Shown here piece by piece: positions 45,732 through 54,145 of a stretch of 64,000 nucleotides of DNA. Made by a program: the position numbers and the translations under genes. The notes below the pieces were generated by a model that saw only the letters and a list, made by a program, of their open reading frames with translations, was not told the origin of the DNA and ran no database searches. Where the stretch lies: the NCBI RefSeq assembly GCF_000526395.1, contig NZ_JAFZ01000001.1:496001-560000 (forward strand). The letters run 5' to 3'. This DNA comes from Aminobacterium mobile DSM 12262 (GTDB taxonomy: Bacteria > Synergistota > Synergistia > Synergistales > Aminobacteriaceae). The first letter of the stretch is position 1; each line of letters begins with the position of its first letter.

Positions 45732-46805
45732 ATGCGAAAACTGGTAGCTTTATTAACCCTGGTTGTTCTTGTTTGCGGTCTTGCTGTTCCAGCTCTTGCT
45801 GCGTATAAAGACGAGTATAAAATGAGCGTTAATGTAGCCGCTCAAAGTGCGTGGGGTAAGGGCGCTGGGAAGTTTGCCGAGTTATTGGCAGAAAAGTCCG
45901 GCGGAAAGATAAACGTTAAAGTCTACTATTCAGCCCAACTCATGGCGGGGAAACAGACATCTGAGTTTATGATTGTTCGAAATGGGGCTGCAGATTTTGC
46001 TCTTTCTTCCACCATAAATTGGTCTCCTCAAGCAACAGAACTAAATCTTTTTGCCCTTCCTTTCTTTATTTCCAGCCAACCAAATCCTTATAAAGCTCTT
46101 GATGCCATGGAGGCTGGAGAGTCAGGAAAGATGATAGCTGATGCTTTGGAGAAAAAAGGCGTCACAGTCTTAGGGTGGGGAGAAAATGGGTTCCGAGAAC
46201 TGACTAATGGCATTCGTCCCATAGTAAAGCCTGAAGATATGGCAAGTATGAAAATTCGCGTTGTAGGCAGCCCTCTGTACCTCGATATTTTTAAGGCCCT
46301 GGGGGCCAACCCTATTAATATGAACTGGGGAGAAGCTGTAACAGCATTCCAGCAAGGTGTTGTGGATGGACAGGAAAACCCCATTAATTCAGTTATTCTT
46401 CCCTATAAAGTCAATGAATTCCATAAATATCTTACCGATTGGCACTATGTAGTAGATCCCCTTATGTATGCTGTAAACAACAACATTTGGAAATCTTTCA
46501 GTCCAGAAGATCAGAAGCTCCTTCTGGAATGTGTAGCAGAGGCTTCGAAATATCAGATAGCCTTGTCACGCGTTGGTCTTGATGACGGGGAATCTTATGA
46601 ATATCTCAAGAGTATCAATGAGTTGCCTGAAGTAACAGAGCCTTACAAGCATCTTGAAGGCCTGGGAATGGAAATAGTTCGCCTCAATGCGGATCAGGTA
46701 AAAGCCTTTGTAGAGAAAACACAACCTGTTTTCGATGCCTGGAAGAGCAAAATAGGAGAAGATCTTGTAAAGGCTGCAGAAGAAGACATGGCTTCTGTGA
46801 AGTAA
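45732..46805 (+). CDS. dctP: TRAP transporter solute-binding protein (DctP family)
   Basis: About 357 residues with a clear signal peptide (residues 1-23, ending LAVPALAA). Exported protein that captures a carboxylate and delivers it to the DctQM membrane unit. Family marks: KFAELLAEKSGGKINVKVYY, GAADFALSS, NLFALPFF, and the conserved arginine in SMKIRVVGSPLYLDIFKALG that clamps the substrate carboxylate. NMNWGEAVTAFQQGVVDGQE follows. GGAGGGCG precedes the ATG. It lies inside the dehydrogenase operon. The ligand is inferred to be the substrate of that complex. Confidence 0.94.
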   Translation: MRKLVALLTLVVLVCGLAVPALAAYKDEYKMSVNVAAQSAWGKGAGKFAELLAEKSGGKINVKVYYSAQLMAGKQTSEFMIVRNGAADFALSSTINWSPQATELNLFALPFFISSQPNPYKALDAMEAGESGKMIADALEKKGVTVLGWGENGFRELTNGIRPIVKPEDMASMKIRVVGSPLYLDIFKALGANPINMNWGEAVTAFQQGVVDGQENPINSVILPYKVNEFHKYLTDWHYVVDPLMYAVNNNIWKSFSPEDQKLLLECVAEASKYQIALSRVGLDDGESYEYLKSINELPEVTEPYKHLEGLGMEIVRLNADQVKAFVEKTQPVFDAWKSKIGEDLVKAAEEDMASVK

Positions 46806-46826
46806 GCGTTTTAAAAAGCTTCAAGA

Positions 46827-46870
46827 TTCTTCTTAGAAGAATAGATGGGAGGGGGGTTTTCACCCTCCCA
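46827..46870 (+). other. Hairpins between dctP and dctQ
   Basis: Two stem-loops: ATTCTTC/GAAGAAT (46827-46843) and TGGGAGGG/CCCTCCCA (46846-46870), with no T-run. Such structures often protect the abundant binding-protein mRNA and reduce read-through to the permease genes. Confidence 0.6.
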
Positions 46871-46901
46871 CTCTTTCAGAAAGGAAAGGACTGTTTGCCT
46901 T

Positions 46902-47372
46902 ATGCTGAGAAAAATATGGGATCGCTTTGAAGAAGTTGTAGGGGCTGTAATGCTGATGATTATGGTAAGCGTTGCGTTTCTTAATGTTGTAACACGCTAT
47001 TTTATAAAATATTCTCTTTCATTTACTGAAGAATTGGAAGTCAATCTTTTTGTATGGCTTGTAATGCTCGGAACGTCTTTGGCTTTTAGAAAAGGAGCTA
47101 ATCTGAGCATGACCTTTTTTTATGAACGGTTTTCAGAGAAAAAACGAGCCTTTTTCTTCCTTTGTTCTTCTGTGGCTACAATGCTCTTTTTTGGTATTTT
47201 GGCTTATTTAGGATACATCGAAGTTGTTGATGAAATAGCCCTGAATGTTACTACTGAATCTCTGGATATTCCAGTTTGGATATATACTATCGCAACGCCA
47301 GTTTTTTCAGTGCTCATTGTCATACGAATGGCGCAGTATACCTTAGAAGCTTATAAAAACCACCAATATTAG
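46902..47372 (+). CDS. dctQ: TRAP transporter small membrane subunit (DctQ family)
   Basis: About 156 residues, four predicted membrane helices. Marks: EEVVGAVMLMIMVSVAFLNVVTRY, the family motif FTEELEVNLFVWLVMLG, and LAFRKGANLSM with the usual arginine-glycine pair. Start at ATG 46902 after AAAGGAAAGGA. An open extension upstream reads through the hairpins and is not used. 13 nt before dctM. Confidence 0.92.
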   Translation: MLRKIWDRFEEVVGAVMLMIMVSVAFLNVVTRYFIKYSLSFTEELEVNLFVWLVMLGTSLAFRKGANLSMTFFYERFSEKKRAFFFLCSSVATMLFFGILAYLGYIEVVDEIALNVTTESLDIPVWIYTIATPVFSVLIVIRMAQYTLEAYKNHQY

Positions 47373-47385
47373 GGGGGATTAGAGT

Positions 47386-48684
47386 ATGCATGCTATTTTG
47401 AAAGATCCTGCCTTATGGTCTCTTATCCTTTTTGTTGTTCCTCTTCTTTTTCGTTTCCCCATTGCTATTGCGTTAGGTGGAGCTGCTTTGGCGGTTTCAT
47501 GGTTCTGGGGACTAGGATATCAAATGATTTCCTATAATTTTTTTGCTGGTATTGCTAAATTCCCCTTGTTAGCCATCCCTTTTTTTATTCTGGCTGGCAT
47601 TATTATGGAAAAAGCGGGAATTGCCGAGAGAATTATCCGACTCATTAAAGAACTTGTAGGATCGGTTACTGGCGGTTTAGCAATAGCCACGGTGGGTGTG
47701 GCTACGTTCTGGGGAGCTGTAAGTGGCTCTGGTCCCGCCACGGTGGCAGCCCTTGGATTGATCCTTATCCCGGGAATGGCAATTGCAGGATACGATAAGG
47801 CGTTTGCAGCAGCAGTGGTTTCTGTGGCATCTGGGTTAGCGATTGTTATTCCTCCGAGCATTGCTTTTATAGTGTACGGCGTTGTGACAGAAACATCTGT
47901 GAGTGCTTTATTTGCCGCAGGGGTTATCCCTGGAATTGTTGTGGCTATTTTTATGATGATATTTGTGTATTTTATCAGTAAAAAACATGGTTATAGAGGG
48001 GCTCCGCGGGGTGGCAAAGTAGTTCTCATCCGAGCCTTTAAAGAGTCTTTTTGGGGACTACTTACTCCAATAATTATTCTTGGAGGTATTTACGGAGGAG
48101 TTTTTACGCCCACAGAAGCTGCTGCTGTGGCGGTTTTTTATGGTCTTTTTGTGGGAGTTTTTGTATATAAAACTATTACTATTAAGATTATGTTTGAAAT
48201 TCTTTCTTCTACTGTAATATCTACGGCGGTGGTCATGATTGTTGTAACGTGTGCCGGGTTATATTCCTGGGTAGGAGCAACTGTGGGACTTATCGATAAA
48301 GCAGCCGCTCTTTTGCTTGGCCTTTCAGACAACCCTCTTATTATCCTTCTATTGATAAATGTGATTTTACTTTTCGCGGGAATGATTCTCGATGCAATTT
48401 CTATATATTATGTTTTCCTCCCTATTCTCGTTCCTATAATGGCTCATTTTGGATGGGATCCTATTTGGTTTGGTGTCATTATGACAGTAAATCTTGCTAT
48501 TGGACAAGTAACGCCTCCTGTAGCAGTCAATCTCTACGTGGGCGCAAATATTAGTAATTTAACTATGGAACAGATTAGCAAGCCGGCTTTCCCTCTTATC
48601 TTTGCATCAATTCTTGCCCTTTTAGTTTTAATGCTTTTCCCATCTCTATCTACTTTTTTACCAAAGGCGTTTGGCCTATATTAA
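47386..48684 (+). CDS. dctM: TRAP transporter large membrane subunit (DctM family)
   Basis: About 432 residues with about twelve hydrophobic segments. Sodium-coupled elevator-type permease. Marks: FPLLAIPFFILAGIIMEKAG, TVGVATFWGAVSGSGPATVAALG (substrate/sodium region), VASGLAIVIPPSIAFIVYG, GVFTPTEAAAVAVFYGL and GQVTPPVAVNLYVGAN. GGGGGG lies before the ATG. Together with dctP and dctQ it forms a full TRAP system, located between E1 and E2 genes. Confidence 0.95.
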   Translation: MHAILKDPALWSLILFVVPLLFRFPIAIALGGAALAVSWFWGLGYQMISYNFFAGIAKFPLLAIPFFILAGIIMEKAGIAERIIRLIKELVGSVTGGLAIATVGVATFWGAVSGSGPATVAALGLILIPGMAIAGYDKAFAAAVVSVASGLAIVIPPSIAFIVYGVVTETSVSALFAAGVIPGIVVAIFMMIFVYFISKKHGYRGAPRGGKVVLIRAFKESFWGLLTPIIILGGIYGGVFTPTEAAAVAVFYGLFVGVFVYKTITIKIMFEILSSTVISTAVVMIVVTCAGLYSWVGATVGLIDKAAALLLGLSDNPLIILLLINVILLFAGMILDAISIYYVFLPILVPIMAHFGWDPIWFGVIMTVNLAIGQVTPPVAVNLYVGANISNLTMEQISKPAFPLIFASILALLVLMLFPSLSTFLPKAFGLY

Positions 48685-48705
48685 GGTTCCATAAGGAGGG
48701 TCATG

Positions 48706-50007
48706 ATGGCTACTCTGGTTACTATGCCTAAATTAGGGCTGACTATGAATAGCGGAAGCATTGCGGAGTGGAAGAAAAAAGAAGGGGAATCGATAAAGAA
48801 GGGGGAGCCTTTCTTTGTTGTTGCTACCGATAAACTGACTTTTGACGTGGAATCACCAGAAGAAGGAGTTCTACTAAAAATACTCGTGCACGTACATGAA
48901 GACGTTCCAGTGGGGACACCTCTGGCTGTTGTGGGACAAGTAGGGGAAGATTACACGTCCCTTTTAGAAGAAAAAGATATAGTAAAGAGTGGCTCTCGCG
49001 ATAGTATGGATATATCTTCCTCTGTGTCTACTCGATTAGTAAAAGCTTCTCCCCTCGCAAAAAAAACAGCTCGTGATCTTGGAATTGATATATCAGAGAT
49101 AAAAGGAACAGGACCGGAGGGGCGTGTTGTAAAAAAAGATGTGGTGGCGTTTTCCCAGGCAGTTCCTCTGGTTCGTGGAGCTAAAGCCTCCCCTGTAGCT
49201 TGTAAGATGGCTTCAGATTTAGGAGTGGATTTGGCTACCATAGACAAAGAGGGTCGTATCATGAAGGAGGATGTAGCGGCTGCTCTGCTTTCCTCTCAAA
49301 AATCTCTTGCTTCGGCTCAGATAGGAAAACGGATTCCTCTAACAAATATGCGGAAAGTTATAGGGGAGAGGATGCTTCTTTCCGCTACGACTATTCCTAG
49401 TGTGACCTATAACATGGATGTGGATTTCTCCCAACTCATAACTATGAGGCAGACAATGAATAAGGGAATAGAAAAGAGGGGAATAAAGATATCTTTTAAT
49501 GATATCTTTATGAAAATTTGTGCTCAGGCTCTTTTAGAGTTCCCCATGACAAATGCTAGTTTAGAGGAGCAAGAAGTTGTTCTGCATGAAAATGTGAACA
49601 TAGGTTTGGCTGTTGCCGTGGAGGGTGGACTGGTTGTTCCCAACATAAAGGCAGTTCAAGATAAGAGTCTTCTGCAAATAGCTCTGGAATCTGCCGATAT
49701 TGTGGAGCGAGCGCGATCAAATAGACTTGAGTTAGAGGAGATGCAAGGAGGAACTTTTACAATTACCAATCTAGGGATGTTTGGTGTACATAACTTTACT
49801 CCCATTATTAATCCACCAGAAGCTTGTATTCTCGGCATAAATGCTATTGTAGAAAAAACAGTGGTCGTTGGTGGAGAAATTAAGATTCTTCCTATCTCTA
49901 CCTTATCTGTATCTGCCGATCACCGTTTAGTGGATGGGGCTGATGCCGCGAAGTTTATAGCTCGAATAAAAGAATTAGCGGAGAACCCCTACTTGCTTCT
50001 TTTGTAG
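48706..50007 (+). CDS. 2-oxo acid dehydrogenase E2 component (dihydrolipoyl acyltransferase) with two subunit-binding domains
   Basis: About 433 residues. Core of the complex. N-terminal lipoyl domain (about 1-78) with the lipoylated Lys in ATDKLTFDVE. Then two consecutive peripheral-subunit-binding domains: KASPLAKKTARDLGID...GPEGRVVKKDV (about 110-148) and KASPVACKMASDLGVD...EGRIMKEDV (about 160-196). The catalytic acyltransferase domain follows (about 205-433) with SVSADHRLVDGADAAKF, where His and Asp are catalytic. Most E2 proteins of this size have one binding domain, so the pair is unusual. ATG 48706 is 5 nt after AAGGAGGG. Follows the TRAP genes by about 20 nt. Confidence 0.93.
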   Translation: MATLVTMPKLGLTMNSGSIAEWKKKEGESIKKGEPFFVVATDKLTFDVESPEEGVLLKILVHVHEDVPVGTPLAVVGQVGEDYTSLLEEKDIVKSGSRDSMDISSSVSTRLVKASPLAKKTARDLGIDISEIKGTGPEGRVVKKDVVAFSQAVPLVRGAKASPVACKMASDLGVDLATIDKEGRIMKEDVAAALLSSQKSLASAQIGKRIPLTNMRKVIGERMLLSATTIPSVTYNMDVDFSQLITMRQTMNKGIEKRGIKISFNDIFMKICAQALLEFPMTNASLEEQEVVLHENVNIGLAVAVEGGLVVPNIKAVQDKSLLQIALESADIVERARSNRLELEEMQGGTFTITNLGMFGVHNFTPIINPPEACILGINAIVEKTVVVGGEIKILPISTLSVSADHRLVDGADAAKFIARIKELAENPYLLLL

Positions 50008-50034
50008 GAAATATAAGGAGGCTTATGGCAACTC

Positions 50035-51756
50035 ATGGCATACACAGTGACCATGCCTAAACTCGGCTTAACAATGAATGAAGGTACTATTTTAGAGTGG
50101 AAGAAAAAAGAAGGGGATTGGGTCAAGAAAGGGGAAGTCCTTTTCGTTGTGGGCACAGACAAATTGACTTTCGAGGTGGAAGCTCCTGAAAGCGGTTTCC
50201 TCGCATCTGTTGTAGTTTCATGTGGGGGAGCGGTACCTGTTTCGGCTCCCGTAGCTTTTCTTGCAGACAAAGGAGAAGATATTTCCTCTCTTCACCAAGA
50301 GAAAAAAACGCGGGAAGAAGAGTCTTTCACTCTAACAATCCCTCCTTCATCTTCCGAAAAGGAAGTCGTGGTTATTGGAGGGGGGCCTGGCGGATATGTA
50401 GCGGCTATTCGAGCTGCTCAGCTCGGAGCCCATGTAACCCTCATAGAGAAAAGATATCTTGGCGGAGCATGTCTGAATGTTGGGTGTATTCCTACAAAAG
50501 TGCTACTTCATACAATAGAACTTTATACAGCTTTGCATGACGGAGATATATTGGGGTTGGAAGTAGAGAAGATTTCTGTAAATTGGCAGAAACTTATGGA
50601 AAGAAAAAATCATGTAGTGGAACAACTGGTAGGTGGAGTTAGTGTCCTGCTGAAATCTAATGGGGTTTTTGTTTTAGAAGGGAAAGCGGAATTTATCTCC
50701 CCTAAAGCAGTAGAAGTAACATCTCCTCAAGGGGAAAAATCGATAGTTGAAGGAGATATTTTTATCATAGCAACAGGTTCGGAACCCACCATTCCACCTG
50801 TTCCCGGATTTGACCTCCCGGGAGTAATTACAAGTAACGAGGCCTTACGTTTGGAAAGTGTTCCATCTTCTATGATTGTAGTTGGCGGCGGGGTGATCGG
50901 ACTGGAATTTGCTTCTATATATTCCTCTCTAGGTTGCAAGGTAACGGTGGTAGAAATGTTGCCAGATATTTTGCCTAACATAGACGAAGAAATAGCCGCA
51001 ATTATTAAGGGGGTGCTTGCCAGGGATGGCGTTGTCTTTTATACATCGTCGAAAGTAACAGGCGTTCACAGAGGAACAAATGGGCTTACTGTTTTTGTAG
51101 AAAACGAAGAGGGAATATTGACGATCGAGGCTGAAAAGGTTTTGATAGCAGTAGGGAGACATCCCTTTACCCAAAACCTTGGATTAGAAAAAGCAGGGGT
51201 CTCCTCTGTACGAGGCCGAATAGGTGTAAATGTTTTTCTAGAGACCAATGTCCCCAATATTTATGCGATTGGAGACTGTGCTTCTCCTATTATGTTAGCC
51301 CATGTAGCCTCTCATGAGGGAATGGTAGCTGCTGAAAACGCTATGGGGCATAGAGTTAAAATAGATTATAAAACAGTTCCAAACACTATTTACACGTTTC
51401 CGGAAATAGCTGCAGTAGGCATGACTGAGCGTCAAGCTCGAGAGCAAGGTTTTCAGGTAAAGGTGGGGCGTTTCCCTCTCATTAATAATGGGAAATGTGT
51501 CATAATGAATCAACTTGATGGTCTGGTGAAATATGTGGTAGATGAAAAATACGGAGAAATTTTGGGAGTTCACATTATTGGGCCGCGAGCAACAGACCTT
51601 ATCGTGGAAGGAGCCTTAGCGCTTCGTCTTGAGGCTACTGTGGAGGAAATTATTTCTACTGTCCACGCCCATCCTACCGTCGGAGAAGCTTTGGGAGAAG
51701 GTGCGCTTGCAGCTTTAGGGCGATCGATACATTTGCCTGCTAAAAATAAAAAGTAG
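50035..51756 (+). CDS. Dihydrolipoamide dehydrogenase (E3) with N-terminal lipoyl domain
   Basis: About 573 residues, some 100 longer than a plain E3 because residues 1-78 are a lipoyl domain (GTDKLTFEVE). The E3 part has the FAD site VIGGGPGGYVAAIRAAQLG, redox disulfide GGACLNVGCIPTK, NAD site IVVGGGVIGLEFASIYSSLG, FAD motif NIYAIGDCA, and C-terminal catalytic HAHPTVGEALGEGA. It reoxidises the lipoyl group of E2 and makes NADH. The start is atypical: AAGGAGG lies 13 nt away, with an out-of-frame ATG (50025) between, which opens a 12-codon frame ending at 50060. Last gene of the operon, followed by a terminator. Confidence 0.93.
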   Translation: MAYTVTMPKLGLTMNEGTILEWKKKEGDWVKKGEVLFVVGTDKLTFEVEAPESGFLASVVVSCGGAVPVSAPVAFLADKGEDISSLHQEKKTREEESFTLTIPPSSSEKEVVVIGGGPGGYVAAIRAAQLGAHVTLIEKRYLGGACLNVGCIPTKVLLHTIELYTALHDGDILGLEVEKISVNWQKLMERKNHVVEQLVGGVSVLLKSNGVFVLEGKAEFISPKAVEVTSPQGEKSIVEGDIFIIATGSEPTIPPVPGFDLPGVITSNEALRLESVPSSMIVVGGGVIGLEFASIYSSLGCKVTVVEMLPDILPNIDEEIAAIIKGVLARDGVVFYTSSKVTGVHRGTNGLTVFVENEEGILTIEAEKVLIAVGRHPFTQNLGLEKAGVSSVRGRIGVNVFLETNVPNIYAIGDCASPIMLAHVASHEGMVAAENAMGHRVKIDYKTVPNTIYTFPEIAAVGMTERQAREQGFQVKVGRFPLINNGKCVIMNQLDGLVKYVVDEKYGEILGVHIIGPRATDLIVEGALALRLEATVEEIISTVHAHPTVGEALGEGALAALGRSIHLPAKNKK

Positions 51757-51784
51757 AGAAAACTTATAAGAGGTAGAAAACATG

Positions 51785-51828
51785 GGGGAGGGGAGCTCAT
51801 AAGAAGCTTCCTTCTCCTTTTTCTTTTT
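51785..51828 (+). terminator. Terminator of the dehydrogenase/TRAP operon
   Basis: Thirteen-pair stem with several G-T pairs, GGGAGGGGAGCT against AGCTTCCTTCTCC, loop CATAAGA, then TTTTTCTTTTTT. Confidence 0.85.
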
Positions 51829-52344
51829 TCATCTAGAATGCATTTGTTCCATTTGTTCCAGTTGTTGCAATGGATAAACCTGACGTTTTTTTAATAAAAA
51901 GTCTCCAACGCGCTACACTTTTTGCCTTTCTGTTAGGGCTCTCTAACATTTGACCTCATGCGCTTGTGGTGGTAGATTATATTCCAATCGTGGTCGACCG
52001 GTCGACCACGTTCAAAATCTCACGCATTAGATACAGCATTTTAAGACAAAAGACTCCTTTAAAGAAGTATTTGAAGGCGCCATGTTCTTTTTCATGTCTA
52101 TGTTCAGGCTGTGCCTTTATTAAAAAATATCTCTATATAAAATGTGGATAGCGGCTCAGAGAGAACGGTGCTAAGAGGCGTTGAAGAAAGAAGTTAGATA
52201 ATGGAAAAGCACAGGTGTTTTATATTGCCCCTGTTTCTCGGCGTGGGAAACGAAGAATGCATTCTAAATGTAATGTATAAAATACAGATTATGTTGTAAT
52301 TCCATACACTCTAAAATTATACTTTTAGTGAGGGGTGGTTGTCT
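51829..52344. other. Long non-coding region ahead of the peptide transporter
   Basis: About 515 bases without a convincing gene. It contains a tandem ATTTGTTCC repeat (51842-51859), the operator-promoter unit described separately (51950-52010), a weak ACAGG/CCTGT hairpin around 52213-52232, and a possible second promoter TTGTAA-17-TTATAC (52294-52322) close to the first permease gene. A 61-codon open frame (51966-52151) crosses the operator and looks spurious. Confidence 0.6.
51950..52010 (+). promoter_or_regulatory. Promoter plus double palindromic operator ahead of the peptide locus
   Basis: TTGACC (51950-51955), 17-nt spacer, TAGATT (51973-51978). Starting 13 nt after the -10 are two abutting copies of the palindrome GGTCGACC (51992-51999 and 52000-52007). 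With flanking CGT and ACG the whole 51989-52010 stretch is a perfect 22-bp palindrome. It sits at about the transcription start, where a bound protein would block initiation. The same GGTCGACC core lies ahead of the GntR gene at 63836. Confidence 0.75.
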
Positions 52345-53268
52345 GTGCTTAGGTACGTGATTCGGAGGATGTTGTTACTTATACCTGTAGTTCTGAGCGT
52401 TATGATCATTCTCTTCACAATTCTCTATTTTACTCCTGGAGATCCGGCACGAATTGCTCTTGGTCAGGAAGCAACTCCTGAGACTATAGAAGCGTTTCGC
52501 GCTGAGCATGGTTTGGATGACCCTTTCTTCGTGCAATTGGGGCGCTATCTTTATAAGGCAGTTTTTCACGGAGATCTTGGTTATTCCTATGCAATGAAGA
52601 GCCCTGTCTCCATGGAATTGGCCTCGCGTGTACCAGTTACTATGAAGCTCGCTTTTTGGGCTGTCACTTTTAGTACACTAGTGGGAATTCCATTGGGGGT
52701 TATTTGTGCAATTCGTCAGTATTCTTTGTTAGACAGTATCACGACTCTTGTAACTCTACTCGGTGTTTCCATGCCTACCTTTTGGACGGGCCTTCTTTTT
52801 ATCCTCGCCTTTTCCGTGCATTTGGGATGGCTGCCTTCCATGGGATTTGATTCAGCAAGCCAAATGGTTTTGCCTATCATTACTTTGTCCGGATCGGCAG
52901 TGGCTCTCTTTGCCAGAATAACCAGATCGAGCATGTTAGAGGTTATTCGCTCCGATTATATTCGTACTGCTCGAGCTAAAGGACAAAAAGAAAGCATAGT
53001 CATTATGCGTCACGCCTTGCCCAATGCTATGATCCCAATTCTTACCATTATCAGTATGCAGTTTGGAATGCTTCTGGGAGGCTCTATTGTTACAGAGGCT
53101 ATTTTTTCCATCTCTGGAGTGGGAAGATTGATGCTGGAGGCTATTAACATGCGTGATTACCCTATTATTCAGGGCGGAGTGCTGTTTATCTCTATAGCTT
53201 TCTGTTTTGTTAATTTGGCAGCGGATATCCTTTATGCTTTTGTCGACCCACGGATTCATGTGAAATAG
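52345..53268 (+). CDS. Peptide ABC transporter permease (OppB/DppB family)
   Basis: About 307 residues, six membrane helices. Marks: YFTPGDPARIALGQEATPE, FFVQLGRYLYKAVFHGDLGYS and the EAA-loop region RTARAKGQKESIVIMRHALPNAM that couples to the ATPases. Typical of DppB/OppB. Start: GTG 52345 (reading MLRYVIRRML) fits the GAGGGGTGG site best; TTG 52339 is possible. First gene of the transporter operon. Substrate: di- or oligopeptides or related amides, inferred from family and neighbours. Confidence 0.93.
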   Translation: MLRYVIRRMLLLIPVVLSVMIILFTILYFTPGDPARIALGQEATPETIEAFRAEHGLDDPFFVQLGRYLYKAVFHGDLGYSYAMKSPVSMELASRVPVTMKLAFWAVTFSTLVGIPLGVICAIRQYSLLDSITTLVTLLGVSMPTFWTGLLFILAFSVHLGWLPSMGFDSASQMVLPIITLSGSAVALFARITRSSMLEVIRSDYIRTARAKGQKESIVIMRHALPNAMIPILTIISMQFGMLLGGSIVTEAIFSISGVGRLMLEAINMRDYPIIQGGVLFISIAFCFVNLAADILYAFVDPRIHVK

Positions 53269-53283
53269 AGGTGGAAGAGTCAG

Positions 53284-54135
53284 ATGTTGAAGAATAATTC
53301 TATGATGAAATACACGCTTATAAGGTTGCGGAGGAATTACTTAGCTATTCTTGGCCTCGTTATCCTTCTCATATTAATAGGCATGGCAATATTTGCAGAT
53401 CATCTTGCTCCTTATGGTTACGCTGAACAGGACTACATGATGATCCGAAAACCACCTTCTGCAGCCCACCTTTTAGGGACAGATGAGTTTGGACGAGATG
53501 TGTTGAGCCGGCTTATTTATGGTTCTAGGGTTTCGTTGCAAGTTGGCTTAATAGCTGTTTCCATTTCTTTAATTGCAGGAGGGGCTATTGGAGCTATTGC
53601 CGGATACTTCGGTGGGAAAATAGATAACTTCCTTATGCGTATTATGGATATTCAGCTTGCTATTCCAACTATCCTTTTAGCGATTGTCATATCCGCTGCT
53701 CTTGGGCCTGGCTTGTTTAACCTGATGGTGGCTGTAGGCATAACGTCTATTCCACGCTTTGCTCGTCTCACGAGAGCTTCGGTACTTTCTATAAAGGGTA
53801 TGGAATTTATAGAAGCAGCCCGTGCTATGGGAGCCAGTCATACTCGTATAATTTTGCTCTATATATTACCGAACTGTGCGGCTCCTCTTATCGTTCAGTC
53901 TACTCTCAGTGTGGCGAATGCTATTCTTTTTGCAGCTACTTTGAGTTTCCTTGGCTTGGGTATTCAGCCTCCTTACCCTGAATGGGGAGGAATGCTTTCA
54001 GCCGCAAGGCCATATCTGAGAAACAGTGCGTATTTAAGCATTGCTCCTGGCTTGGCCATTATGATCACCATTATGGCTTTGAATTGTGTTGGTGATGGTC
54101 TGCGGGATGCCCTTGATCCGAAACAGAAACGGTAG
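53284..54135 (+). CDS. Peptide ABC transporter permease (OppC/DppC family)
   Basis: About 283 residues, six membrane helices. Marks: N-terminal RLRRNYLAILGLVIL, PPSAAHLLGTDEFGRDVLSRL, GSRVSLQVGLIAV, and the EAA loop EAARAMGASHTRIILLYILPN. AGGTGG lies before the ATG. Forms the channel with the preceding permease. Its stop codon is 10 nt before the next gene. Confidence 0.94.
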   Translation: MLKNNSMMKYTLIRLRRNYLAILGLVILLILIGMAIFADHLAPYGYAEQDYMMIRKPPSAAHLLGTDEFGRDVLSRLIYGSRVSLQVGLIAVSISLIAGGAIGAIAGYFGGKIDNFLMRIMDIQLAIPTILLAIVISAALGPGLFNLMVAVGITSIPRFARLTRASVLSIKGMEFIEAARAMGASHTRIILLYILPNCAAPLIVQSTLSVANAILFAATLSFLGLGIQPPYPEWGGMLSAARPYLRNSAYLSIAPGLAIMITIMALNCVGDGLRDALDPKQKR

Positions 54136-54145
54136 GTGGACAGAC

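Noticed and set aside
51966-52151. 61-codon open frame ahead of the peptide transporter
   Set aside because: It crosses the palindromic operator, has no ribosome binding site and an unnatural composition.
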